A stretch of 64,000 nt of DNA, from positions 52,916,279 to 52,980,278 of the forward strand of contig CM070548.1 of NCBI GenBank assembly GCA_036346405.1, in the 5' to 3' direction. The first letter of the stretch is position 1. Each line of letters opens with the position of its first letter. The translations under genes and the position numbers were made by a program. Shown here one piece after another: positions 55,640 to 64,000 of the stretch. Below the pieces are notes generated by a model that saw only the letters and a list, made by a program, of their open reading frames with translations, was not told where the DNA came from and did no database searches. This DNA is from Phyllostachys edulis. Taxonomy: Eukaryota > Streptophyta > Magnoliopsida > Poales > Poaceae.

Positions 55640-56260
55640 GTCAAAGGCTACCCTTTTTCTTCTCGAGTTGGCATCTGACCAACCATCTCGAGGGATCGAC
55701 GGTCACATGTATGCGCTATGTTCTTATCACAGTGAATTGTGATTACTCCTTTGGGACCTGGCATCTTAAGACATTGATACCTATAATGAGTTGCCATTAA
55801 GAATTTTTCCAAAGCTAGTCGTTCGAGTATGGCGTTATATGTCGTATCGAAATCGACCACATCAAAAGAGATCTTCTGTGTCCTAAAATTACTTAGTGAA
55901 CCAAATGTTAAAGGAAGAGAAACTTGACCAATGGGTTTGGTCAAAGACTCCAGTACAATACCATGAAAAGAGTATCTTACTGGTCTTACCTTGGTCCTGG
56001 GTACTTGCATCTCGTCTAGGGTACTCATAAACAGAATATTCAATGAGATACCACCATCAATCAACACTCGATTTACTCGACAGTTGTTGATGGTGGGTTC
56101 GACCACGATCGGAAAGCAACCTGGTCGAGTCGAAGGGATCGGGCAGTCAACCTTCTCGAAAGAGATGGTGACTTCCAACCACTTCGGCAATTTATTGACA
56201 AGAGGAGGGTCAATTGAGTTTACCTCACGTTCAACTGCCTTAAGCTGTCACTTTGACTCG
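55640..56260 (-). pseudogene. Element B aspartic protease
   Basis: An open minus-strand frame contains NRVLIDGGISLNILFMSTLD (about 56030-56085), the active-site region, then MQVPRTKVRPVRYSFHGIVL and a conserved C-terminal part (FDVVDFDTTYNAILERLALE). It corresponds to 6591-7200 of element A. Confidence 0.8.
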
Positions 56261-58534
56261 TATGCCAATGATCCCCCAAAGATATGATCGATGGTGTGCT
56301 CAGGATCTTGAAATGACATCTCCTCGTTGTCGTCCAACTGTGTATGACCACTAGCTTGCCGTACCTCTTCGAGGATAGGAAGTGGCCCTTTGTCGTTGTA
56401 GTAGTTCTCGAGTTTTCGTTTGAAAACTCGATAGTTGCGAAGGTCATGTCCTTCCTTTTTATGGAAAGGGCACTACCTAGGCTTATCGTTCTTCTGTTCA
56501 GGGCGCTTACCTTTGCCTCGATCGGAGTATTGTTTGGAACTTCGTGGCTCCTTATCGCTTACGGCCAGGACCTCCTTAGAACCATTGGCTTGAAGCTTTT
56601 GGCGCTTTGCCTTGTTCTTGGATTTCTTGACCTTTTTATCCTTCTCTTGCTACCTTCGCCAGCCTCTTGAGGATGCTTGTCATCTCAATCGATGATTTTG
56701 GTCCACTCGACTGCTTCGTCAACGACAGATCGATCATCATCTCAAGAGTTCAATGACAAGAGCTGAGGATTCAAAACGATGTCCTCTGTGATTCTTCTGC
56801 TGTGGACTCCCTGCTTGAATGTTCTGATAACAGATGAGTCAAAAACATCAGGAATTGAATTGCGAACCTGACTGAAATGCCTAATGAATTGGCGTAATGT
56901 CTCATGGTCGTTCTGTCTTATCCTGTGCAGGTCGTCCTCTATCCCGGGGCGATGGTAGGTGCTCTGGAAATTATCTAGTAGAAGGTCGCAGAGGTGTTGC
57001 CATGAGTAGATCCACTCGAGTGGTTGGTTTAACAATCACGATCGAGCAGACCCTTCAAGCACAGTCAGAAGGTAATTCGCCATGACACACTCTCCTCCTC
57101 CTGCTGCTCGGACAGCGGTCGTGTAGATTTGAAGAAACTTGATGGGATTTTGAGACCCATCAAATTTCTCTATGTTCCCTTGTCGAAACCGCGGCAGCTA
57201 GTGAACTGCTCGGAGGTTAGGCAAGAATGCTCGACATCCGGTAATGGGTGAATCTGATTTATGATAAGTCTCGATCCTACGAGGGTAATACTCCTCATAT
57301 TTTGCCTATTGTTGTAGACCTCTGGGTCAGAGTGGTGAATGATCACCTCTCCTGGGAGCTTTTTAATCATCAGGCGTTCAAGGAACCCTTTTCCGGTTTG
57401 GGAAACGATGCAACTTGCGTCGATCTCTATGCGGTGAGTTATTCGAACGACTGTAAGCTGATGGAGTCATACTGCTACGACTTCTAGAATGATGTCGCGG
57501 GGACATTCGAGCTTGCTCATCGTGCTTCGTAACCTTCGTGCGATCTCTTCAGTGAAGAGGTCGTAGCTAGGTGCTTGGGCAAGTTCTCGAGAAGATCGTT
57601 GATATGCTGGAGTTCCTGAGTTTCTTCCGACTGGTATTGAGTGCGCCCAGGTAAATTTCTCTGAGCTGCAACTCGTTTCCATCGGATTGTTTCAGAATCA
57701 TCCATACCTGATCCTTGAGCTGGCCTTAGTGAAGTGTGATGATCTCGAGGATTTCCCGCACGCTCATCAGAGTATTGACTCTGGTCATCGCCGGAGGTGT
57801 CTTTGCCATTGCCACGAGCGGTCATAGGGTGTGATTGTCGGGAAGCATCCTCAGTTCTGTCTCTAGGAGAGTTATTACTACCTGAGGGAAGGATGAAGAC
57901 CTCCCGTTGATGATCTCCACTTGCGCTTGAGGCCTCCTCGCTTGAGGAGTAGTTGAATGACACCATCTGGCCACTTGGAGCAAACCCCTCCAAGAAGGGG
58001 AATTCTGAGTTATAGACGTCTCCGTCCATAGGTGAGCCCTATGTTGGGATGGTCGAACTCGCAGGAAGAGCGTGTTCGATCACATCCTTGGTTGGGCTAG
58101 CCGGAGAGAGAGAACCACCAGATGTTGATGAAGATCCGGAAATATGACTTCTAGGAGTTGCCGCCAGCCTGACCGCCTGTGGACTTGAACATTCGGAGGA
58201 GAACCTCGCCAGGCTCTCGAGACCCGCCTTGGGACAGCCCCTTGTTGTGGCTCTGATGGACCTTGCCCTCTGAGGAAGCTGGTTCCTCATATAGACGTAT
58301 CGTTGTGGGGATAAGGATCCCTCCTCAACTCCATCGGTGGTGTGGTCTCCTGGAGAAGGATCTCCGGAGGCGACATCACCATTAGATAATGCAATACTCG
58401 GCCAGAGTAAAACCAAAGATCCATGTCGATATTCACAGACTGACCAAGTCGAACCAGTTCTCCTCGTTCCACTCTCCTGCCATGAGAACATGAGAGTTGG
58501 AAAAGACGAAGGAAATCTGATGACTTGAGGAACG
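56261..58534 (-). pseudogene. Element B gag
   Basis: The capsid-like domain lies at 56742-57160 (YSWQHLCDLLLDNFQSTYHR, ETLRQFIRHFSQVRNSIPD). The Ser/Arg-rich N-terminus is at 57517-58029 (starting MDGDVYNSEFPFLEGFAPSG) and 58039-58550 in shifted frames. 56390-56700 encodes a Lys-rich nucleocapsid-like part with the residue pattern of a degraded zinc knuckle (RNYRVFKRKLENYY, HDLRN on the minus strand). Stops and frameshifts interrupt it several times. Confidence 0.75.
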
Positions 58535-58551
58535 CCACGGACGGCGCCAAC
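58535..58551 (-). promoter_or_regulatory. Primer-binding site of element B
   Basis: The minus strand next to the 5' LTR reads GTTGGCGCCGTCCGTGG, containing TGGCGCCGT, complementary to the 3' end of tRNA-Asp as in Tat/Athila elements. Confidence 0.8.
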
Positions 58552-59350
58552 TGTTAGTGTTTTAGAACCGAACTTACGTAAAAATTATTTGATTCGGGGG
58601 TTCCCCTAGGCTCAAAATCACACAGAGAAGGAGACACGGGGATTTTTATACAGATTCGGGCCTTCTCCTAGGAGAATAACAACCCTACTCCTGTGTGTAT
58701 GTATTGAATATGCTGGATTACAAGATCAAGAGGAAGACTAGAGTATAGTGTCTTATGCTCCTGATTGCCTTTGAATCTCCTTCTAATTATCCTGATGATT
58801 CTGCCTTTTATACAGTCTTCGACATGTGCCGCTGTATCTCTAGTTTAAAGACCGCTTTAATGTTCCAGATCGTGGAGCCTTTACTGGAGGTTATTGTGGG
58901 AGTAGTAACGTTCCCACGTTGCTAGGCGGTCATCATCATAACAAAGGAGTTAAATCGTACTATTATTCCAGACAATAACAGTGTAATTGGTTGCTCATAT
59001 CCTTGGATACGGTACAGAAGATTTCCTGATCGATTAGGCCCACATGTCTGCGGAACCATATCGACTAGGACCGGTCGAGAAGGACTTACGACTGTGGTGG
59101 TCGAGAAGAGCTTACTCACGCATCGATCATAGTAGAACTTATGATCATGTTATAGTCGTAGAAGGGCTTACGACTATGGGGTAGTCGTAGGAGGACTTAC
59201 GACTATGGGGTGGTCGTAGAAGAACTTACGACCTCTAGCTTCTCCCTTATGAGTATTAAGAGGTATACTCAAGAACTATATGACGTCATTATTATCCATA
59301 ATATGAATTACAGATAAATAATTAAATAAAGATTTATTAGATCCTCGTCA
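58552..59350 (-). repeat. 5' LTR of element B
   Basis: 799 bp, alignable end to end with 46693-47497. 59070-59240 has the hairpin repeats, with small deletions relative to the other LTR. Confidence 0.9.
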
Positions 59351-60185
59351 ATGCTAATTTTTGCTCTATAGGAGGAACATTTTTAGATGGGGTTCTTGTT
59401 GATGGGAAAAGAGCAGGATCAGCAAGGTATGCAACTGTAATTTTTCTTTTTGAAAAAGAAAGCAGGAGCTCTATAGATCACTATTAGAGGAATAAAATAA
59501 GTTTTAGCAGTCTAGCTACTACAGCCCAGAATAGAAAAAAGTGAGAAAACAACAACGACCAAGCACAAGGTTTTTTTGTTTTGAAAAAGAAGATAGGAGC
59601 TCTACCAATCACTATTAGAGAAAGAAAATAAGTTTTAGCAGTATAACTACTACAACTCAAAACAGAAAAAATAGAGAAAACAACAATGGCCAAGCACCAA
59701 GCACAAATCTTAGCCGTACTCTGCAAAAACAACATAACTCAGCAAAATATGAAGCTTAGAGCTAAAATAGTTCCATTCCTAGTTCCACCTCCTCAATTGT
59801 AATTGATATCTATAATTTGTTGTTTAATTCATGTCATTATAATTGCCTTATATCGTCCATTTCCTCATATCAAATCATTAATTTCTATATTTTTTTGTAT
59901 TTTATTATATATACGTGTATCGTCGTATTAGTGTTTTTTTTTGGGGAAATGATATTTCACGGTATCGGCTTATTGGTATCGGTAAATCTGGACAACCTAG
60001 CTCCGAAGTCCGAACACTCATCCTAAAAATCCTGGGTCCGCCACTGGCAATGTGCATGCTACTTTTCTGTTTAAAATATGTGACTAAACAAACTGAAGGA
60101 TTTTCTAGCTAACAATAAAGATTAATAACGACCAAACTGATATGTATAACCAGAAAGTTTAAGAATGTGTAGTGAGATGTACTTA
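59351..60185. repeat. Flank with a ~130 bp tandem duplication
   Basis: 59435-59567 and 59568-59700 are two diverged copies of a segment with GGAGCTCTA, ATCACTATTAGAG, AATAAGTTTTAGCAGT and GAGAAAACAACAA. The GAAAGCAGGAGCTCTA style recalls 3' ends of grass LINE fragments, but no LINE protein is seen. The remainder to 60185 is AT-rich and unassigned. Confidence 0.6.
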
Positions 60186-60658
60186 GAGCATCTACAACAA
60201 TCCACCTCAGCTGTTACTAAGAGGTTGCCACCTCAGTTTTTAGATGATGTGAAGGAGAGAAGATGAGGAGAGAAGGTGAAGCTGTTTCTACATGAAGAAA
60301 CTATCAGATTGTTAATACCAAGACATAAGAAACAACAAAAAAAACTCTATTGGAGGCTTAGTTGTTACCTAAACACTCATTTTGTGGGTTCCACTGCCTA
60401 CCAACAAAAATCTACCAGATCTTGTGCAGTCCGTCTTCTTGGCTTCCCCCGCAGATGATATGATAAATGAGCCAAAACATATAGGCCACAAAGTTGTACC
60501 CCATTGTTGATCATCAAGAATCATGCACACTTGTAGCAATTAAAGTCTTAGATACAAGCTTAAGAAATAATCCATTGAAATGCTTGTTTCTTTTTATTAG
60601 ATTGAGTACTCTCTCTCTTCTTAGTAACAAGCTAAGAAACAAACTATTGTAGATGCTC
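60186..60658. mobile_element. Tourist-like MITE 3
   Basis: The ends are GAGCATCTACAACAATCC and, inverted, GAGCATCTACAATAGTTTG. TTA flanks both sides (60183-60185, 60659-60661). 473 bp, no coding. The ends resemble those of MITE 2. Confidence 0.8.
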
Positions 60659-60661
60659 TTA

Positions 60662-61386
60662 TACCACATAAAAAAGCATCGGGGGTTGGTCTACTATCTC
60701 GATGTGCGTTGGTGATGTTTACTTTCTCTAGAACTAATTAAGACAATCATTCCAAAGTTGTAAAAATGAAAGAAAATCATTCCAAAGGCCTCCTTTTCTT
60801 TTGAAGTGAAGAAATGTCACGTGTTTGTACCATAGCAATGGTGCACGAGCACAATCATATATACCACTTTCTAGTTGTGTTAGGAATAAACACAATTATT
60901 GTTTTTATTTTTCAACTCATATATTAGGATAAATCAAATGGACAAACTTTAGTGAACTGTAACTTTTTCCTTTTGTTCACTGTATATTCGGATTTCCTTT
61001 TCAGATGAATTTGTATCTTTTTTTTAATGTGTAGATCAAATTTTGAGTTAATTTTTTGTGGTGTTATATGTTGATTTTGTATTAATGTCCTCATTTTTGT
61101 TGCGGATTTTTCCATAATTATTTGATTTTCCTTTTATGGAATGTTATCGATTTTATTTCAAAAATTTCATGCCTGGTTAATTGAAGGATATTGAGCACCG
61201 AAGTGGTAGGACGCATCGGATTTCAAAAATTTCAGATGAGGTGACCCCTCTCTTGCTCTATTGTCCAGTACTAGATTTGAAAGGAGGTTCACGAACGAAG
61301 CGAGAGATCCACGTGGGAAAAAGAATAGCCCGCCACGTGTTGTGTTTGCCAGCTAATTACTTGGCTTGGCCGCTAAAGGTAGGTAA
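60662..61386. other. Unassigned AT-rich spacer
   Basis: No gene, inverted repeat or recognised element was seen between MITE 3 and the copia LTR. Confidence 0.5.
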
Positions 61387-61652
61387 TGTTGGGAAATCAT
61401 AGGCTTGGTCCAGCAGCCCGATCCATGGGTGGACATCCCATTCAAATACTAGCAAGAATTCTAGACTATAAATAGGGGCGTGATAGTCATTGTAAAAGGT
61501 TGAAGAGCAATAAAGAGAAGTAAGAAGTCCTCCTATATCTCTGTGTTCAATCTACTATTCTGTACTTGTGTTCTTCCATTGTTCTAAGCAATTCTACGCT
61601 TGTCTACGAGGTGATCGTTTGGACTGGACACGCCAGCAATGATTCCTTAACA
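61387..61652 (+). repeat. Ty1/copia LTR, same family as 13467-13725
   Basis: It begins TGTTGGGAAATCAT and ends TTCCTTAACA (266 bp). It shares with the LTR at 13467 the AGCAATAAAGAGAAG and TCTCTGTGTTC...CTACTATTCTGT stretches and the end ...GGACTGGAC...CAGC(A/G)ATG. CTATAAATAGG (about 61466-61476) is the TATA region. Downstream sequence starts CATTATCAGCACGATCG, which looks like a primer-binding site, so this is a 5' LTR. Confidence 0.75.
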
Positions 61653-62300
61653 CATTATCAGCACGATCGACTCCAGCCTACCTCTAGGCCCACTCTACTC
61701 GGATCGAAAGGTAACTGTCGTAGCACGACGCTCGTAGATCGAATTGCTTTTCTAGATCGCTTTCAATTCCACAAATTTGACTTTCTAGATTATTTCCTAC
61801 GGTGCAAATCCACTCTAATCTACCACGAGCCGACTTGAAGTGGCCTGCCAAGCCGATCGGTGGGTTGCATGAAATAGTAGATGAAGATTGCACTGTAGTT
61901 TATAGATTGCATGAACAGGAAAAGAAAAGAAAACTCCATCTAGCCGTCGTGCGGAAACATAGTCGCCAACACAATGTCGATCGGTCAAGCTAGATGCATG
62001 GGAAAATTGAAGGCAATGCACGAAAGGCACTATGTGCATGGCACTGCCTGCAAGCGGCCGTCATCGCCTCCGCGATACGTTACCGCTCGGCTAGTCGGCC
62101 ACCACGCATCGCTACGGAGGCAACGACAAAGCCACATCGCTAGTACGCAGCAAGCATGCACATGCCTACTGAAGCACGCAAGACGGCCATGCCGCAGGTT
62201 CAAATCAGCGTCACCTCAAGATTTGGGTCCGTACGCCATCACGCCCTCCACGCTACATGCAATGGCCACCCCAAGTCAAGACCAAGACCTGCTGCCGCCA
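61653..62300 (+). other. Internal start of the copia element or flank
   Basis: The region follows the primer-binding-like sequence. It has no recognised gag. It ends where the next LTR begins at 62301. Confidence 0.45.
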
Positions 62301-64000
62301 TGTAACATCCCAAAATTTTGTCTGTTTTTGAAGTTTTAAAAATAAAATTAACCATTTGATTTTTCCTGTTAAAGTCAAATCTTAATACGAATTTTTAGAA
62401 ATATAAAAAAAATAATGTGAATAATCTAAAACTTCAATTAAATTAAAAGTTATTTTATTTGAGTTCTTGTTGTTCCAGAGAATAATCTGGAATTTTCTAC
62501 GAATTTTTGGGATTTAATTGCTATTTATTTGAGCTCAATTTGATTTAATCCAATTTCCAAAAAAATCATAAATATGTTTAAATATCTGAAATCCTTCTTG
62601 AGCTCAATTTCTCATTTAGCCCATTCCATTTCTTTTTTTCCCCAGCCCGCCTTGGCCTTTGCCTTCCCGTTTCACCCGGCCTTTTCTTTCCTCCGGTCCA
62701 ACCCGAGCTGGCACGGTTCTCTTTTTCCTCCCACATGTTTTGGCCTAGTTCCTCTTTCCCTGGTGCGCGTGTGAGCCAGCCTAGCCGCCCAAGCCGTGCG
62801 ATAGCCCATCCACTTTCTCTTTCTGTTTTCTTTCCTTTTCACTGTCTTGTGGCACCGTCATGTCAGTGCACATGGCTTCGTCTTCAATCGTTCCCGAGCT
62901 AGACTCTTGAGTCCGTGTTCTTCACGCGAGCGCCGCCGACTCCTTTGGAACCCCCATCTCCGGTGCTATATAAAGAATGTGCCTCGCGTCAATTTTTTCG
63001 CCCATGTCTCCTCTCCCACAACCCTAATTAGGTTTTTCCCGATTTTGCTCTTGTTGCGCCAGATTTTGTTAAGCACCGAGCGCCACCAAAGCAACTTCAT
63101 CACCGGAATTCCTCACTGTTGGACCTCCTTAGCCCACGTAGTCTTCGCCGTCGGGACTGCATCATTGTGAGCTTCGCCGTGCTTCTACCATCTTCGGCCG
63201 AGAGTCATCACAACGTCGTTTTCGGTTTTGTCATCAAAACCGGTCACCGCACCATATTGTCGATCTATTTTGGCAGTGAGTCTTTAACCTTTCCGTGCGT
63301 GTCACTTTGTGTCCTATGTCTTTCTCATCTAATCGCTATCGTCTCTTTGCTTCTTATGCTGACGTTGTACTTCTTCTCCGTCTCTGGTCAAACTCTCCCT
63401 TGCCGCTGGTTTCTTTGCTCTTCGACCATCCCGATCGAGCGTCTCATGGTGATTCCCTCATCGTCACGGTCGTCATGCTCACGTTCATCTTCCTCGGGCG
63501 CCATCCAATCGCTAGTTTCCATCGCACCCGTAGCCTCTGTCACCGCCAAAGTTGCCACCTCGTCATCGATGAAACCGCGCCACTATTACTCAAATAACCG
63601 CAATGTTCAGGGTGTTCTGTTTTCCCACTTTTCGATCGTTCACTCGTCGCCGTTCGCCGTCGACACCACTTCCATCACCACCAGCCATGACCTCCCTATT
63701 CTTCTGTCTTTCTCCTTTTGCCACCTCAGCAGTCAAGTCACCGTCCACATCATCATCTTGGCCCCTGTGGCATCCAAGTCTATAACCTAGTCAGCAGCAC
63801 ATGTGTCAAAACTGAAGGCCAAAATCCAAAGACCCGGTCCACCGTACACCATCCCTATGACGAGTGGGTCCCACCTGTCATAATCTTTTCAATTTGTATT
63901 TCTCTTTTCTTTTTAGCCAAATTATCCTTGCTGACGTCAGCTAAACACAATAATTGGGGTTTCCTTTAGAAAAACAATTCCAATAATTCCATAAATGCTG
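62301..64000 (+). repeat. LTR of a second Tekay/Del-type element, cut by the window edge
   Basis: It begins TGTAACATCCCAAAATTTTG, the typical Tekay/Del LTR start, and follows the same course as the LTR at 34753: AT-rich start, GC-rich middle with TATATAAAG (62967-62975), then TTTCCTTTAGAAAAACAATTCC near the edge, comparable with 21197-21240. The open frames inside (62574-63790) have no homology I recognise and lie within the LTR. Orientation is plus. Confidence 0.8.
62967..62975 (+). promoter_or_regulatory. LTR promoter TATA box
   Basis: TATATAAAG at the place that corresponds to TATAAAAGG in the other Tekay LTRs (20510 and about 35448). Confidence 0.5.

Larger units (their letters stand above)
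46693..59350 (-). mobile_element. Element B: complete Tat-lineage Ty3/gypsy element with antisense gene
   Basis: LTRs at 46693-47497 and 58552-59350 both run TG...CA. The flanks ATGTT (46688-46692) and ATGCT (59351-59355) form a 5 bp target duplication with one difference. Minus-strand order is 5' LTR, primer-binding site, gag, protease, RT, RNase H, integrase, a long 3' region, polypurine tract, 3' LTR. The 3' region carries an antisense gene as in element A. LTR sequences differ from those of element A, so this is a second family in the same lineage. By eye the two LTRs differ at a noticeable fraction of sites, mostly transitions, so the insertion is not recent. Confidence 0.93.

Noticed and set aside
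45910..60060. GGCAATGTGCATG on both sides of element B (about 45910 and 60047) as a large target duplication
   Set aside because: The flanking sequence does not match, and element B already has LTR-adjacent ATG(T/C)T flanks.
62847..63790. Possible Ser-rich protein of 223 codons near the right edge
   Set aside because: It lies inside a Tekay-type LTR downstream of its TATA box and has no recognisable domain.

Overview
This 64 kb window is nuclear DNA of a flowering plant, almost certainly a grass (Poaceae, probably a panicoid such as a sorghum, sugarcane or Miscanthus relative). The reasons are nested LTR retrotransposons of Tat, Tekay/Del and Ty1/copia type, Tourist and Stowaway MITEs, a plant-mobile-domain transposon, and a GC-rich single-copy-looking gene of grass type. 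No tRNA, rRNA or CRISPR locus was seen. Only one intact host gene is visible: a three-exon F-box/MYND-zinc-finger gene on the minus strand (41232-42586).

Layout. 1-10494: minus-strand Tat-lineage Ty3/gypsy element A, cut by the left window edge, with a decayed gag-pol and, between pol and the 3' LTR, an antisense multi-exon gene. 10495-13725: plus-strand Ty1/copia remnant that lacks its integrase core, with a 3' LTR. 14035-15337: truncated hAT transposase pseudogene. 15348-39605: a Mutator-like element with ~76 bp terminal inverted repeats and a 10 bp target duplication. It carries two broken genes (a plant-mobile-domain gene and a coiled-coil/zinc-finger gene) and three clusters of short palindromic repeats. 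A Tekay/Del element (20007-37864) sits inside its second gene. That Tekay element has lost protease and RT, and in their place are a CACTA end and a partial tandem dimer of a large retrotransposon derivative (24250-33034) full of minisatellites and carrying a captured amino-acid-transporter fragment. 39674-40814: non-autonomous hAT element with a perfect 8 bp target duplication.

40823-46692 is the gene island: the F-box/MYND gene, its duplicated TATA-box promoter, three MITEs and direct repeats upstream. 46693-59350 is a complete Tat-type element B (minus strand) with both LTRs, a primer-binding site, an antisense gene and an imperfect 5 bp target duplication. 59351-62300 holds a small tandem duplication, a Tourist MITE and a copia LTR with some internal sequence. 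From 62301 to the window edge is the LTR of a second Tekay/Del-like element.

Nearly all coding sequence outside the F-box/MYND gene is broken by stops and frameshifts, many of them CAG or TGG codons turned into stops, as expected after cytosine methylation and deamination. The most unusual structures are: (i) the two-gene Mutator-like element with palindrome arrays before each gene and at the far end; (ii) the hairpin-forming repeat shared by the LTRs and by introns of the antisense gene in element B; (iii) the retrotransposon derivative that captured a transporter fragment and dimerised; and (iv) the duplicated core promoter of the one host gene. Coordinates of element ends are by eye and may be off by a few bases.
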